36,982 nt of DNA from Treponemataceae bacterium (GTDB taxonomy: Bacteria > Spirochaetota > Spirochaetia > Treponematales > Treponemataceae), in NCBI GenBank assembly GCA_024402495.1, contig JAKSTR010000002.1, positions 80,708-117,689 of the forward strand, in the 5' to 3' direction. This document shows positions 1 through 8,154 of the stretch, piece by piece. The translations under genes were made by a program, and so were the position numbers. The number at the start of each line of letters is the position of its first letter. The stretch's first letter is position 1. The notes under the pieces were generated by a model that made no database searches, was not told the DNA's origin, and saw nothing but the letters and a program-made list of their open reading frames with translations.

Positions 1-909
1 CGCTACGGACAGCTGCAGGTTTTGAACGGAACTTTGTGCAATCAGGCTGGCAAACCGGTGCAGCTGCGCGGAATGAGTTCCCACGGCTTGCAGTGGCACG
101 GCAAATACGCAAATCAGGACGTTATCGGCTGGCTGCGCGACGACTGGAACTGCCAGCTGTGGCGCCCGGCAATGTACCTTACCGAAGGCGGCTATATTGG
201 CAACAAGGCAATTAAAGTTAAGGTAATTGATTCAATTGAAGCCTGCATAAATCTTGGAATGTACGTTCTGGTTGACTGGCACGTTTTGGGCAACGGCGAC
301 CCTATGGTTCACAAGGCACAGGCAATTGAATTTTTTACGGAAATTGCCCAGAAATACGGCAGCTACCCGAATATTATTTACGAACTTTGCAACGAACCTA
401 ACGGCGATAACGTTACATGGGAAGGAAATATCCGCCCGTATGCGGAAGATGTAATTAAGGCTATCCGCCAGTACGACAAGAACAATGTTATTGTTGTCGG
501 CACGCCGCACTGGTCGCAGTATGTTGATAAAGTTATTGCAAACCCGCTGCAGGACGAAAATGTTATGTACACCGTGCATTTTTATGCCGGAAGCCACGGC
601 AAAAAGAACATGAACATTGCCAGAAAGGCGTTAAAAGCCGGTTTGCCTGTTTTTGTAACGGAATGGGGCTGCACGAAAGAATCTGGTGACGGCGGCGTTT
701 TTGAAAAAGAAACCCTGGCATGGATTAAGTTTCTGGAAGAAAACAATATTTCGTGGGCAAACTGGTCTGTTAACAACAAAGGCGAAGATTCGGGCGTATT
801 AAAATACAATGCAGACCGAAATGCAAAAGGTCATTGGGCAGAAAGTGATTTAAGCCCTGCCGGTATTTTTGTTCGTAAGATTTTGCGCAACGAAACAGAA
901 AACAAATGA
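1..909 (+). CDS. GH5-family endoglucanase (cellulase), 5'-truncated by the window
   Basis: Glycoside hydrolase family 5 enzyme, expected to cleave internal beta-1,4-glucan bonds outside the cell. The frame is already open at base 1 and the first residues (RYGQLQVLNG) look like the start of a GH5 catalytic domain, so the true start, and probably a signal peptide, lies upstream; the TTG at 22 is not a convincing start. Visible landmarks are GMSSHGLQW near the start, the VDWHVLGNGDP strand, the acid/base Glu in LCNEPNG (codon at 394) and the nucleophile Glu in FVTEWGC (codon at 661), with HFYAGSHG between them. The domain ends almost at the stop, so no carbohydrate-binding module follows. A strong terminator lies immediately downstream. 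The cellulase assignment within GH5 is likely (subfamily 2-like), but the substrate is inferred from family resemblance. Confidence 0.93.
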   Translation, partial: RYGQLQVLNGTLCNQAGKPVQLRGMSSHGLQWHGKYANQDVIGWLRDDWNCQLWRPAMYLTEGGYIGNKAIKVKVIDSIEACINLGMYVLVDWHVLGNGDPMVHKAQAIEFFTEIAQKYGSYPNIIYELCNEPNGDNVTWEGNIRPYAEDVIKAIRQYDKNNVIVVGTPHWSQYVDKVIANPLQDENVMYTVHFYAGSHGKKNMNIARKALKAGLPVFVTEWGCTKESGDGGVFEKETLAWIKFLEENNISWANWSVNNKGEDSGVLKYNADRNAKGHWAESDLSPAGIFVRKILRNETENK

Positions 910-930
910 TTTTTTGAAACATTCAAATAA

Positions 931-995
931 AAACGCCGGGCGGAACGCGGTTTTGCAGCAGACTGTAAAAACCTTGTTCCGTCCGGCGTTTTTTT
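931..995 (+). terminator. Long-hairpin intrinsic terminator after the GH5 gene
   Basis: Arm 931-946 (AAACGCCGGGCGGAAC) pairs with 976-991 with one G-U, followed by a T run to 995. The loop folds again (GGTTTTGCAG against CTGTAAAAACC). The left arm is preceded by As, so it can also work on the minus strand. Confidence 0.85.
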
Positions 996-1009
996 ATATG
1001 CGCTGTGCT

Positions 1010-1055
1010 TTTAATATGCGGCAGGCGGTTCGTTCGCACTGCATATATTAAAAAC
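1010..1055. terminator. AT-rich hairpin between convergent genes
   Basis: TTTTAATATGC on the left and GCATATATTAAAA on the right form a near-palindrome about 45 bp long, 20 bp beyond the stop of the minus-strand tRNA-binding gene. It is a plausible terminator for that gene. Confidence 0.5.
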
Positions 1056-1074
1056 CCGGCGTTTGGTATGTAAA

Positions 1075-1608
1075 TTAGCCGACTGTGCCGTTTACGTATT
1101 TATGCGCCTGCAAAAATACGCCGTCTTTACCGATTTTTTTGCCGTCAATTTCTACAAAACCGTCTTTTGTAAACATCGGCATTTCAAAAAACTTATCCGG
1201 CTTAACGTAGCACAATTCTTCTGCCGGTTCTTCAAAACCTTCCGGTTCCAGAATTGTTCCGGGTTCAAACTGCGGCGCAAAAAGCACTTCGCAGGTTTCG
1301 TGTTTTTCGCTTTCGTTTGCGTCGCTGGCGGCTAAAAGCATGCCGTTGGAACGCACGCCGCGGAAATTAGCCGGCTTTAAGTTGTAAACAAGAACGATGT
1401 TCTGGTTTAAAAGTTCTTCGGCTTTGTAAAAAGGCACAATAGAACTTACAATCTGCCGCGGTTCCGGGTCGCCGCATTCAAGGCTTAAAATATACAAAAA
1501 TTCGCCGCCGGGATGTTGTTCTACTTTTACGATTTTTGCAACTTTCAAAATTACGCGTTTTGCAAAACGTTCAGCAAGCGGCATTTCATCAAAATTAACC
1601 TGTGTCAT
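1075..1608 (-). CDS. Stand-alone MetRS-beta-like tRNA-binding protein
   Basis: A 177-residue protein made almost entirely of the OB-fold tRNA-binding domain that is otherwise the C-terminal part of bacterial methionyl-tRNA synthetase (Arc1p/EMAPII/Trbp111 type). Visible family signatures are KVAKIVKVEQHPGGEFLY, the stretch PRQIVSSIVPFY and NLKPANFRGVRSNGMLLAA. The start at 1608 is chosen because AAGGAAC precedes that ATG; the longer open frame to 1704 adds a low-complexity extension with no such site and runs into a hairpin repeat. About 65 residues follow the OB fold. It may act as a separate subunit or tRNA-delivery partner for MetRS, or as a general tRNA-binding chaperone; the sequence cannot separate these. 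No MetRS catalytic domain lies in the window. Confidence 0.85.
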   Translation of the reverse strand: MTQVNFDEMPLAERFAKRVILKVAKIVKVEQHPGGEFLYILSLECGDPEPRQIVSSIVPFYKAEELLNQNIVLVYNLKPANFRGVRSNGMLLAASDANESEKHETCEVLFAPQFEPGTILEPEGFEEPAEELCYVKPDKFFEMPMFTKDGFVEIDGKKIGKDGVFLQAHKYVNGTVG

Positions 1609-1650
1609 AGGTCGTTCCTTTTTAGTTAAAAAATCAAAATTTTGTAAATT

Positions 1651-1750
1651 AAAAAACAGCCTTTCGACAGGCACAAATAAGAAAAAAAGACTTGTGCTTC
1701 GCACGGCGTATTTTTTTTCGTATTTGTGCCTGCCTGCGGCTGTTCTTTTT
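1651..1750. repeat. Composite hairpin A (core subtype I, inverted)
   Basis: Outer arms ACAGCC and GGCTGT are flanked by A and T runs. The middle stem is CAGGCACAAATA (1668-1679) pairing with TATTTGTGCCTG (1721-1732). The core at 1681-1719 begins GAAAAAAAGAC, has the small hairpin GTGCTTCGCAC and ends in a T run plus C. Read on the minus strand the core matches that of element C at 19396-19432. It lies between the nucleotidase and the tRNA-binding gene. Confidence 0.75.
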
Positions 1751-1762
1751 TCTATATAAAGC

Positions 1763-1837
1763 TTTCAGCAATTTACAGAAAAAAGGCTCTAAGCGTTAAA
1801 AAATAATTCAACAGCCTGATGCCTTTTTCTGCTGAAA
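1763..1837 (-). terminator. Hairpin terminator behind the 5'-nucleotidase
   Basis: Right arm GCCTTTTTCTGCTGAAA (1821-1837) pairs with TTTCAGCA plus AGAAAAAAGGC on the left (1763-1787), which carries a 6-nt bulge. It sits 2 bp beyond the stop of the minus-strand nucleotidase gene. Confidence 0.65.
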
Positions 1838-1839
1838 AC

Positions 1840-3444
1840 TTACGGCAGTTTTGCGCCGCCAACAACCTTAATGCGTCCGTCGGTGGCAGGTGTTACCGGC
1901 TGCGGCAAGGTTTTTACGTAATCAACAAACATATCGTTTGTAAGGATTGACGCATTGTAAACAGCCGTGCGTTTGGTCATTGCGGTATAACCGTCGCCGC
2001 CGTTTGCCATATAGTCGTTTGTGCCCACGCGGTAAGTTTTGTTCGGGTCAATCGGCTTGCCGCCAATGGTAACATTGCTTATTTTTCCGTGCGTACCGTT
2101 TTCGTCGTAGGTAAGCGTGTAATTTACTTCCTTGCTGACCTGCGGAAAACCGCCTGCGCCCTGATTTAAGGTTGGAATGAAATCAAAAAGTTCCTGAACA
2201 ACCGTGCCCGGCAAATCTACAACGTAAACGTAGTTTTCAAAAGGAAGCATTGTAACGATGTTTTCTTTGGTAACGTCGCCTTTTGGCAAAGACGTGCGGA
2301 TATTGCCGCCGTTGTGAATTGCAAAATCTACGGTTACGCCGGTGGTTTTAAGATAGCCGACGGTTGCATCGCACAAAAGGTCGCCGCTTGCCATTTCCTT
2401 ATAGCGCGGCCATTTTTTGCCAAAATCAAATTCGGCGGTGGTCTGCATTACAACTTCTTTAAGCGAACTGTTTGCCTTTTCAACATAAGGCGCCAAAAGG
2501 GCTGCAACTTTTTCGTCCGGCGGAAAATCCTTGTCGTTGATTTCAACCGGCTGCCATTCAAAGCCTGTAATTTTTTTATCTTTAATGGTAAATACGCCTT
2601 TGCCCATGTATTTGCCCTGTTCGTTGGCGCTTACAATCGGGGTATCGTTTACGTATTTTATGCTTTCAAAGAAAGAATGAGAGTGACCGTCGATAATCAG
2701 GTCAATTCCGCTTACGTTTTCTGCAACCTTAACCGAAGTTTCCTGCGATTCGGTTTCCAGAACGTCGCCAAGGTGACCAAGCAGAATGACGATGTCAACT
2801 TTTTTCTTGTTTTTAAGTTCGTCTACAATTTTCTGTGCGGTTTCAATTTCGTCGCAAAATGTCAGGCTTGCGTCCGGGTTTGCAATTACCAGAGTGCGCA
2901 AAGTTGTCAAACCGAAAATTCCCACTTTGTAGCCGTTAAAATTTTTTATGATGTAAGGTTCGCCCAGAGTTTTGCTGCCGTTTTTAATGTTTGCGCTGAG
3001 CCACTTAAAATCTGCCATTTTCATCTGCTTTTGCAGTTTTGCAAGGCTTTTGTCGAATTCGTGGTTGCCGAAAACTACGGCATCAACGCCCATTGCGTTG
3101 TATGCAAGAATGTCCGGTTCTGCATCAAACATATTGGAAACCGCTGTTCCGGTGTTAATGTCGCCGGCGTCCAGTACCAGAATGTCCGCGCCGTTCTGTG
3201 CCGCTTTTGCCCGTTCCTGTTTAATGAATGTTGCGCGTTCCGCAAGTCCGCCGTGGCCGATGCCGTCTTTATCGGTGCGTGTTAAAACCGAACCGTGGTG
3301 GTCGTTGGTGTGCAGAACCACCAGCTGCTGGTCGGCTGGTTCTGCGGCGCTGTAATAATGGGTTGTTATTGCGCAGCCGCTTAACAAAAATGAAAATACC
3401 AGCGCAAGCACTGATATTTTTTTGATGATTGATGGGTTTTTCAT
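1840..3444 (-). CDS. Lipoprotein 5'-nucleotidase / 2',3'-cyclic phosphodiesterase (UshA family)
   Basis: A 534-residue dinuclear-metal phosphoesterase of the UshA/YfkN family, which hydrolyses nucleotides outside the cytoplasm to release nucleosides and phosphate. A lipoprotein signal peptide ends in LLSGC with Cys24 as lipidation site. Metallophosphatase motifs appear in order: HTNDHHG, VLDAGD, FGNHEFD, LLGHLGD and DGHSHS. The C-terminal nucleotidase domain shows IHNGGNIR and YMANGGDGY, the substrate-binding segments. GAGGAAA precedes the ATG. Gene length and motif order are complete for the family. Its 5' side faces a repeat-rich gap with eight tandem dyads starting about 110 bp upstream, which could influence its expression. 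Exact substrate (AMP, UDP-sugar or cyclic nucleotides) cannot be read from sequence. Confidence 0.93.
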   Translation of the reverse strand: MKNPSIIKKISVLALVFSFLLSGCAITTHYYSAAEPADQQLVVLHTNDHHGSVLTRTDKDGIGHGGLAERATFIKQERAKAAQNGADILVLDAGDINTGTAVSNMFDAEPDILAYNAMGVDAVVFGNHEFDKSLAKLQKQMKMADFKWLSANIKNGSKTLGEPYIIKNFNGYKVGIFGLTTLRTLVIANPDASLTFCDEIETAQKIVDELKNKKKVDIVILLGHLGDVLETESQETSVKVAENVSGIDLIIDGHSHSFFESIKYVNDTPIVSANEQGKYMGKGVFTIKDKKITGFEWQPVEINDKDFPPDEKVAALLAPYVEKANSSLKEVVMQTTAEFDFGKKWPRYKEMASGDLLCDATVGYLKTTGVTVDFAIHNGGNIRTSLPKGDVTKENIVTMLPFENYVYVVDLPGTVVQELFDFIPTLNQGAGGFPQVSKEVNYTLTYDENGTHGKISNVTIGGKPIDPNKTYRVGTNDYMANGGDGYTAMTKRTAVYNASILTNDMFVDYVKTLPQPVTPATDGRIKVVGGAKLP

Positions 3445-3557
3445 AAGATTTCCTCAATTGCCCGAAGATTTTGCAAATTGCAAACAGCAATCAGGGTTTC
3501 AGTTTAGCAAATAGCGCAAAAAACTTCCACGTTTTGTTTGCTGCGCAAAAGCCGGGC

Positions 3558-3860
3558 TTTCTACAAACGTAGAAGCACTGTTTTTTTTTCTGGGCTTTCT
3601 ACAAACGTAGAAACGTCGTTTTTTTTAAAGTTGGGCTTTCTACAAATGTAGAAAAGCTGTTTTTTTAAAAGTTGGGCTTTCTACAAATGTAGAAAAGCTG
3701 TTTTTTAAAAAGTTGGACTTCCTACAAACGTAGAAACGCTGTTTTTTTAAAAAGTTGGGCTTTCTACAAATGTAGAAAAGCTGTTTTTTTTAAAGTTGAG
3801 CTTTCTACAAATGTAGAAACGCTGTTTTTTTAAAAGTTGGGTTTTCTACAAATGCGGAAA
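3558..3860. repeat. Tandem array 1: eight dyads at 38-42 bp spacing
   Basis: Eight units, each centred on the inverted repeat TTTCTACAAATGTAGAAA (8-bp arms, AA centre; some copies have ACGT in place of ATGT). Dyads start at 3558, 3596, 3637, 3678, 3719, 3761, 3802 and 3843, so spacings are 38, 41, 41, 41, 42, 41, 41. Between dyads lie GCTG, a run of 6-9 T, then AAAAGTTGGG. The first and last copies are the most degenerate. Units are near-identical throughout, so there are no CRISPR-like unique spacers. The TACAnnTGTA core resembles CopY/BlaI-type operators; that is only a resemblance. Confidence 0.9.
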
Positions 3861-3936
3861 GCCGTTTGCAGGATTGATTTTAAGTTGCTAGAAACTGATA
3901 AATATGAATGATTTTTCGGAATACGGTTCATTTTCA

Positions 3937-4022
3937 TCATGCTGAACTTGTTAGCCTTCGGCGGCTGCGCACAGCATCCGATTTGTTATCAGAATCAGAT
4001 TCCGAAACTAGTTCGGAATGAC
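3937..4022 (-). repeat. Inverted copy of the GTCATTCC palindromic repeat
   Basis: Read on the minus strand this begins GTCATTCCGAACTAGTTTCGG, continues with ATCTGATTCTGATAACAAAT and CGGATGCTG, and ends TTCAGCATGA. That matches the first about 70 bp of the two tandem copies at 17466 and 17662, except that a different linker separates the ATGCTG and TTCAGCAT arms here. Confidence 0.8.
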
Positions 4023-4087
4023 AAAACTTTCCAGCCCGGCATTCGGGCTATATTTTTTTCAGCCAGGAACCTGATGAATAAATCATA

Positions 4088-4203
4088 AAAAAAGCAGTCT
4101 CAGGCAAGCACAGACACGAAAAAATCGTCACAACCGAAGGGCGTATTTGCTGCGCAGCTTCGAGCAACGCTTTTTTTCGAGGCTGGAATTGCCTGTGGCT
4201 GCA
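4088..4203. repeat. Composite hairpin B (core subtype II, with insert)
   Basis: Outer arms GCAG and CTGC, then CAGGCAA (4101-4107) against TTGCCTG (4188-4194). The core at 4118-4178 starts GAAAAAATCGTCACAACC, continues GAAGGGCG and ends AACGC plus a T run and C, as in element D. Relative to D it carries a 22-nt insert containing the palindrome GCTGCGCAGC. It lies just beyond the 3' end of lysR and may terminate it. Confidence 0.7.
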
Positions 4204-4233
4204 TTCTATTAAAACATTCTTTAGTTTGATAAT

Positions 4234-5151
4234 TCAGATGATGTTAAGATATTTTTTCAGCTGCTTTATGTATTCTTCGGCGCAGGTGCTTAGGGCGAAA
4301 CCTTTTTTGGTAATATAGACAATTTCCATTCTGGCATTCGGGTATTTTTCGTCTACAAAAGGAACGGCAATGCAGTCGTCGCCGTTCAGTTCTTCGCAGA
4401 TAATGCCGGAACACATTGTATAGCCGTTCAGACCAATCATCAGGTTCAGCATGGTGCTGCGGTCGTTTACTTTTATGGTCTGAAAATATTTTTCTTCGCT
4501 CATTATTTCTTCTGCAAAATAAAAAGAATCGCTGTCGCTCTGTTCAAACGAAAGATTAGGATAATCCTGCAGCTGGGCAAAATTGATGGACTTTGCCGCC
4601 GCCAGCGGATGATTTTTCCACAGGTAAATGAAAGGCTTGCAGTCGATGAGGGGCGTGTAATTCAAGTCGCTGGCGTTCAAAAGGCGGCATATTGTAGAAC
4701 GGTTAAAGTCGCTCAAATAGATTATGCCAATCTGGCTTTTAAAATTCGCCACGTCTTCAATTACTTCACGGGTTTTGGTTTCGCGCAGGGCAAATTCGTA
4801 TTCGTTGCGGTCAAAATTTTTTACCATTTCTACAAAGCTTTTTACCGCAAAAGAATAGTGCTGGCACGAAACGCCGAATTTCTTCTTGATTCCGTCGCCG
4901 CTGCTGTATTTTTCAATAAGGCTTTCGTACTGGCTGTAAACCTGATAGGCGTGCTTTATGAATTCCGTGCCGTCGTTGGTAAGTTTTACGCCTTTAGAAG
5001 TACGCACAAAAATTGCAAAACCCAGTTCGTTTTCCAAATCTTTAATTGCGGCACTAAGCGAAGGCTGGGAAATGTACAGTTTTTCGGATGCTTTGTTAAC
5101 CGAACCGACTTTGCTGATTTCTATTGCGTACTTTATCTGCTGAATCGTCAT
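4234..5151 (-). CDS. LysR-type transcriptional regulator
   Basis: A 305-residue LysR-family regulator. Residues 1-60 form the winged helix-turn-helix (MTIQQIKYAIEISKVGSVNK, then ASEKLYISQPSLSAAIKDLE), followed by a linker helix and a periplasmic-binding-protein-like effector domain to the C-terminus. Length is standard. It starts 7 bp after the stop of the M24 peptidase gene, so it is probably co-transcribed as the last gene of the murJ-peptidase-lysR run; no strong Shine-Dalgarno is visible, consistent with translational coupling. Most LysR genes sit divergent from their target, so the target here is not obvious from position. The effector is unknown. Confidence 0.92.
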   Translation of the reverse strand: MTIQQIKYAIEISKVGSVNKASEKLYISQPSLSAAIKDLENELGFAIFVRTSKGVKLTNDGTEFIKHAYQVYSQYESLIEKYSSGDGIKKKFGVSCQHYSFAVKSFVEMVKNFDRNEYEFALRETKTREVIEDVANFKSQIGIIYLSDFNRSTICRLLNASDLNYTPLIDCKPFIYLWKNHPLAAAKSINFAQLQDYPNLSFEQSDSDSFYFAEEIMSEEKYFQTIKVNDRSTMLNLMIGLNGYTMCSGIICEELNGDDCIAVPFVDEKYPNARMEIVYITKKGFALSTCAEEYIKQLKKYLNII

Positions 5152-5158
5152 TTTTTTT

Positions 5159-6298
5159 CTACAGGCGGATAATTTTTGAGCGCGTTAAAACCTGATTTCC
5201 GTCTTCCGTAATGAGAACGTCGTTTTCAAGGCGAACGCCGCCGGCAACCGGGTCGTACAGACCGGGTTCAAGGGTAACAATCATGCCTTTTTCAAATACT
5301 TCGTCGTCGCCGGCGGTTTCTTTTACAAAAGGCCATTCGTGTATCTGCAATCCAATTCCGTGTCCCAAACCGTGCGGCATGTGCATTTTTTCTTTTGCAA
5401 AAATGCTCTGGGCTTTTTCGGCGGCGGCTTTTATGCTCAGTCCCGGTTTGTACAGGTTAAGGCAGGTATCGTAGGCTTTCTGTACCAGGTCAAGCATGGT
5501 CTGCTGCTGTTCGGTAAGTTCGCCTCGGGCAACGGTAATGGTAACGTCGCTTGTATAGCCGCCGTAAATCAGCCCGAAATCCAGAATTGAAAGGCCGTCG
5601 CTGCCAAAATCGCCGTCCGTATAGCCGGGAAAACAGTGAATGCCGAAACTGCGTGCAGGTCCTGCCGCCAGCGTATCAAAACCGGTATTTTCGCAGCCGT
5701 TGCTGTGGGCGGCGCGCTCTATTAAAAGCGCAACGTCGGTTTCTGTTTTTATTGAACCGTCGCGAAGTCCCTGCTCAATCTGGTCAATCAGTACGCCGGT
5801 AAATTCTGCGGCTTTTTGGGTAAGTTCAATTTCGGCTTTGTCTTTGCAGGCGCGCAGTCTGGTAATGTAATTAAACGCGCCGTTGTCGCGGCAAAGAACG
5901 TCGTATTTGTTCAGTTTATCTACAAACTGCAAAAAGCGCGGGTATGCGGTTGCAGGCGAAATTTCAATGCGTGCGCCAGCCGGTAAATTTGCCATTTCGG
6001 CAATGGCGGCAGCCGCGGCGGTTGCAGAACGGTTGAACTGGTTAAAGCCTGCTACAATATCCGCAAAGGCAATTTTTGCGGCAAGGTTTTCGTCCCACGG
6101 CGAAAGTATAGAAAGCCCGTTGATGGAAATTCCCAAAATGCCGTCGCTTGGCAGACCGCAAAAATAGCGCAGTGCCGGGTTACGGTTTGCTTCGCTGTCT
6201 TCTATTAAAACCATGCCGATGCTGTTCTGTGCCATCCATGTGCAAAGGTTTGCCCGGCGGCTTTTATAAATTTCTTCCAAATCTTTCAAATCGTTCAT
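5159..6298 (-). CDS. M24 metallopeptidase, Xaa-Pro aminopeptidase type
   Basis: A 379-residue cytoplasmic peptidase expected to remove N-terminal residues before proline. An N-terminal creatinase-like domain (about 1-145) precedes the pita-bread catalytic domain. The five metal ligands are all visible: Asp in SILDFGLIY, Asp in GGYTSDVTIT, His in LGHGIGLQIHEW, Glu in VTLEPGLYDP and Glu in VRLENDVLI. AAAGGAAACG precedes the ATG. It starts 17 bp after the murJ stop and ends 7 bp before lysR, so it belongs to the same operon. A prolidase activity on dipeptides is the main alternative; the sequence alone does not settle substrate length. Confidence 0.9.
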   Translation of the reverse strand: MNDLKDLEEIYKSRRANLCTWMAQNSIGMVLIEDSEANRNPALRYFCGLPSDGILGISINGLSILSPWDENLAAKIAFADIVAGFNQFNRSATAAAAAIAEMANLPAGARIEISPATAYPRFLQFVDKLNKYDVLCRDNGAFNYITRLRACKDKAEIELTQKAAEFTGVLIDQIEQGLRDGSIKTETDVALLIERAAHSNGCENTGFDTLAAGPARSFGIHCFPGYTDGDFGSDGLSILDFGLIYGGYTSDVTITVARGELTEQQQTMLDLVQKAYDTCLNLYKPGLSIKAAAEKAQSIFAKEKMHMPHGLGHGIGLQIHEWPFVKETAGDDEVFEKGMIVTLEPGLYDPVAGGVRLENDVLITEDGNQVLTRSKIIRL

Positions 6299-6315
6299 GT
6301 CGTTTCCTTTAGTTT

Positions 6316-7938
6316 CTAGTTTTCTTCTGTTGTACTGGTTGAATTTGCGGTGTTTTTACCGCGCCCCAGTTTGCGCAGAACTGCGTTTTTTATAACTGCA
6401 ATAACCGGGTCTTTGGTTAAAAGCAGCAGCGCTACGCCGATAACTGCAAAAATGCACACGGCAATTGCCAGCGGTACGCCCTGTGCAATAAAGCGGTTGC
6501 AGTGTGCAAAAGGCGCAAGCAGAACCGGGCGCAAATACCATACCGGCACGGCAGCAATAACAGAAAGCAGTACAAGCTTAAGCGTATATGCAAGGGTGCT
6601 TTTGGCAATTTTCAGGGCGCTTACATTGGGGCATTTTTTTAAGAATGCAAAAAGCAGAACCGTATTTGCAAAGCTTGCGGCAGAAAGTGCAAAGGCAATT
6701 CCACTGCCTGCAAAAAAGTTTACCAGTATAGAAGCAAGAATCATGTTCACCACAAAGCCCAGAATGCCGGCAAGGGTTGGCAGCTTGGTATTGCCCTGCG
6801 CATAAAACGCCGGCGCCATAATTCTGTTTAATGCAATAAAATACAAGCCGGCAATGTGCCATTCAAAAGCCTGTTTTGTAAGCAGTACCGATTCGTCCGT
6901 AAAACGCTTGCTTTGATATACAAGTTTTATGATGTTTTCGCCGTATACAAGGGCAAAAAACGTAACCGGAATTGTAATTAGCGCGATAATTTTTACCGCC
7001 TGCCCAAGCATTCTGTTGAATTCTTCCCATTTTTCGCTTTGAGCAAGCCCGGAAAGGTCTGGCAAAATTACCGTGCCGATTGAAACGGCGAAAATTCCCA
7101 GAATAAGTTCCTGAAGGCGAAGCGAATACTGAAGGCTTGAAACCACGCCCGTACCGGCTTTTCCGGCAAGGCTGGTAGAAACTACGTCGTTAAGCTGGTA
7201 AGCCGCCATACCGATTACCGTTGGCAGAACCAGCGCAATAACTTTTTTTGTTCCGGGGTTGGTAAAGGCTTTTTTTAGGCTGGTAAAACTTAAAAGCCAG
7301 CCGTTTTTTATTACAAACGGCAGCTGAAAAAGCGCCTGCACCGTGCCGCCCAGAATAACACCAACAGACATAGCCCGCGCCGGGTTTGCAAAAAAAGGCG
7401 AAAGCAGATAAGTAGAAAGAATTACTATAAGGTTAAAGAATACCGGCGTTAAACCAGAGGGCGAAAAAATTTTAAGGCTGTTCAAAATGCCCTGCAGCAG
7501 CGCCGCAATTGAAATTACAAAAAGATAGGGGAACATAATGCGCGTTAAAAGCGTCATTTCGTCCAGCACGCCACCGGAATTTTCGTCTGCAAAAAGCGGA
7601 ACGATAAACGGCGCGGCGATAATGCCCAGAACCACAACCACCGCGGTTAAAAAACTTACCAGCGTAAAAGTGGCGTTTATAAATTCCTGGGTTTCTTCTT
7701 TTGAATTTTTCTCTAAATAGCCTCTGAATGTTGGAATGAATGCAACGCTTACGCTGTTTTCTGCAAAAAGGCGGCGAAAAAGATTTGGCAGCATGAATGC
7801 AACTCCAAAAGCGTCTGCCAGTGCCGAAGTTCCTAAAAAGGCGGCTTTTGTCATTTCGCGTATAAGGCCCAGAACCCGGGAACAGAGGGTTAGTGCCGAA
7901 AGCTTTACGCCTGCCGCAGCAAGTGATGTTTTTCTCAT
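6316..7938 (-). CDS. murJ: Lipid II flippase MurJ (MviN family)
   Basis: A 540-residue polytopic membrane protein of the MOP superfamily that moves lipid II across the cytoplasmic membrane for peptidoglycan synthesis. The N-terminus carries the family signature (TLCSRVLGLIREMTKAAFLG, then ADAFGVAFMLPNLFRRLFAE, and SVAFIPTF). About 13-14 hydrophobic segments are spread over the length, ending in a basic, Ser/Thr-rich tail. The ATG at 7938 has no clear Shine-Dalgarno. It is the first gene of a three-gene minus-strand operon with the M24 peptidase and LysR regulator. Length and motifs are normal for MurJ. Confidence 0.95.
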   Translation of the reverse strand: MRKTSLAAAGVKLSALTLCSRVLGLIREMTKAAFLGTSALADAFGVAFMLPNLFRRLFAENSVSVAFIPTFRGYLEKNSKEETQEFINATFTLVSFLTAVVVVLGIIAAPFIVPLFADENSGGVLDEMTLLTRIMFPYLFVISIAALLQGILNSLKIFSPSGLTPVFFNLIVILSTYLLSPFFANPARAMSVGVILGGTVQALFQLPFVIKNGWLLSFTSLKKAFTNPGTKKVIALVLPTVIGMAAYQLNDVVSTSLAGKAGTGVVSSLQYSLRLQELILGIFAVSIGTVILPDLSGLAQSEKWEEFNRMLGQAVKIIALITIPVTFFALVYGENIIKLVYQSKRFTDESVLLTKQAFEWHIAGLYFIALNRIMAPAFYAQGNTKLPTLAGILGFVVNMILASILVNFFAGSGIAFALSAASFANTVLLFAFLKKCPNVSALKIAKSTLAYTLKLVLLSVIAAVPVWYLRPVLLAPFAHCNRFIAQGVPLAIAVCIFAVIGVALLLLTKDPVIAVIKNAVLRKLGRGKNTANSTSTTEEN

Positions 7939-8079
7939 AGTGTAAAGATACTTTTGTTGCGGATTTGTTGCAATGGGTGTAAAATGTTAACGTTTGCTGA
8001 AAAATAGAGATTTTGAATATTTTGGTGATTTTAGAAAATATACTGTAGAGATTTTGACGAAAAGTTTTTGTTTTTAGAT

Positions 8080-8154
8080 CAAATATCGAGTTTTAGATAT
8101 TTGCCTGAAATTTGCAGGCTGCTTTTTACAAGAGTTCAAAAACTTGATATTTGG
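8080..8154. other. Large nested hairpin between divergent operons
   Basis: CAAATATCGAGTTTT (8080-8094) pairs with AAAACTTGATATTTG (8140-8154) over 15 bp with one G-U. Inside lies GCCTG-AAATTTG-CAGGC (8103-8119), and GATATTTG at 8096-8103 offers a competing partner for the left arm. Function unknown. Confidence 0.55.

Larger units (their letters stand above)
3445..4233. other. 789-bp non-coding gap rich in repeats
   Basis: No credible gene. It holds, in order, an AT-rich stretch upstream of the nucleotidase, the 41-bp tandem dyad array (3558-3860), an inverted copy of the GTCATTCC repeat (3937-4022) and composite hairpin B (4088-4203). Confidence 0.85.

Noticed and set aside
2314-3285. 323-codon plus-strand gene antisense to the nucleotidase
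   Set aside because: Shadow of a well-supported UshA-family gene; composition is typical of reversed codons and no ribosome binding site is present.
3558-3860. CRISPR array
   Set aside because: Period and copy number are CRISPR-like at first sight, but the whole unit including the segment between dyads is repeated, there are no unique spacers, and no cas gene is present.
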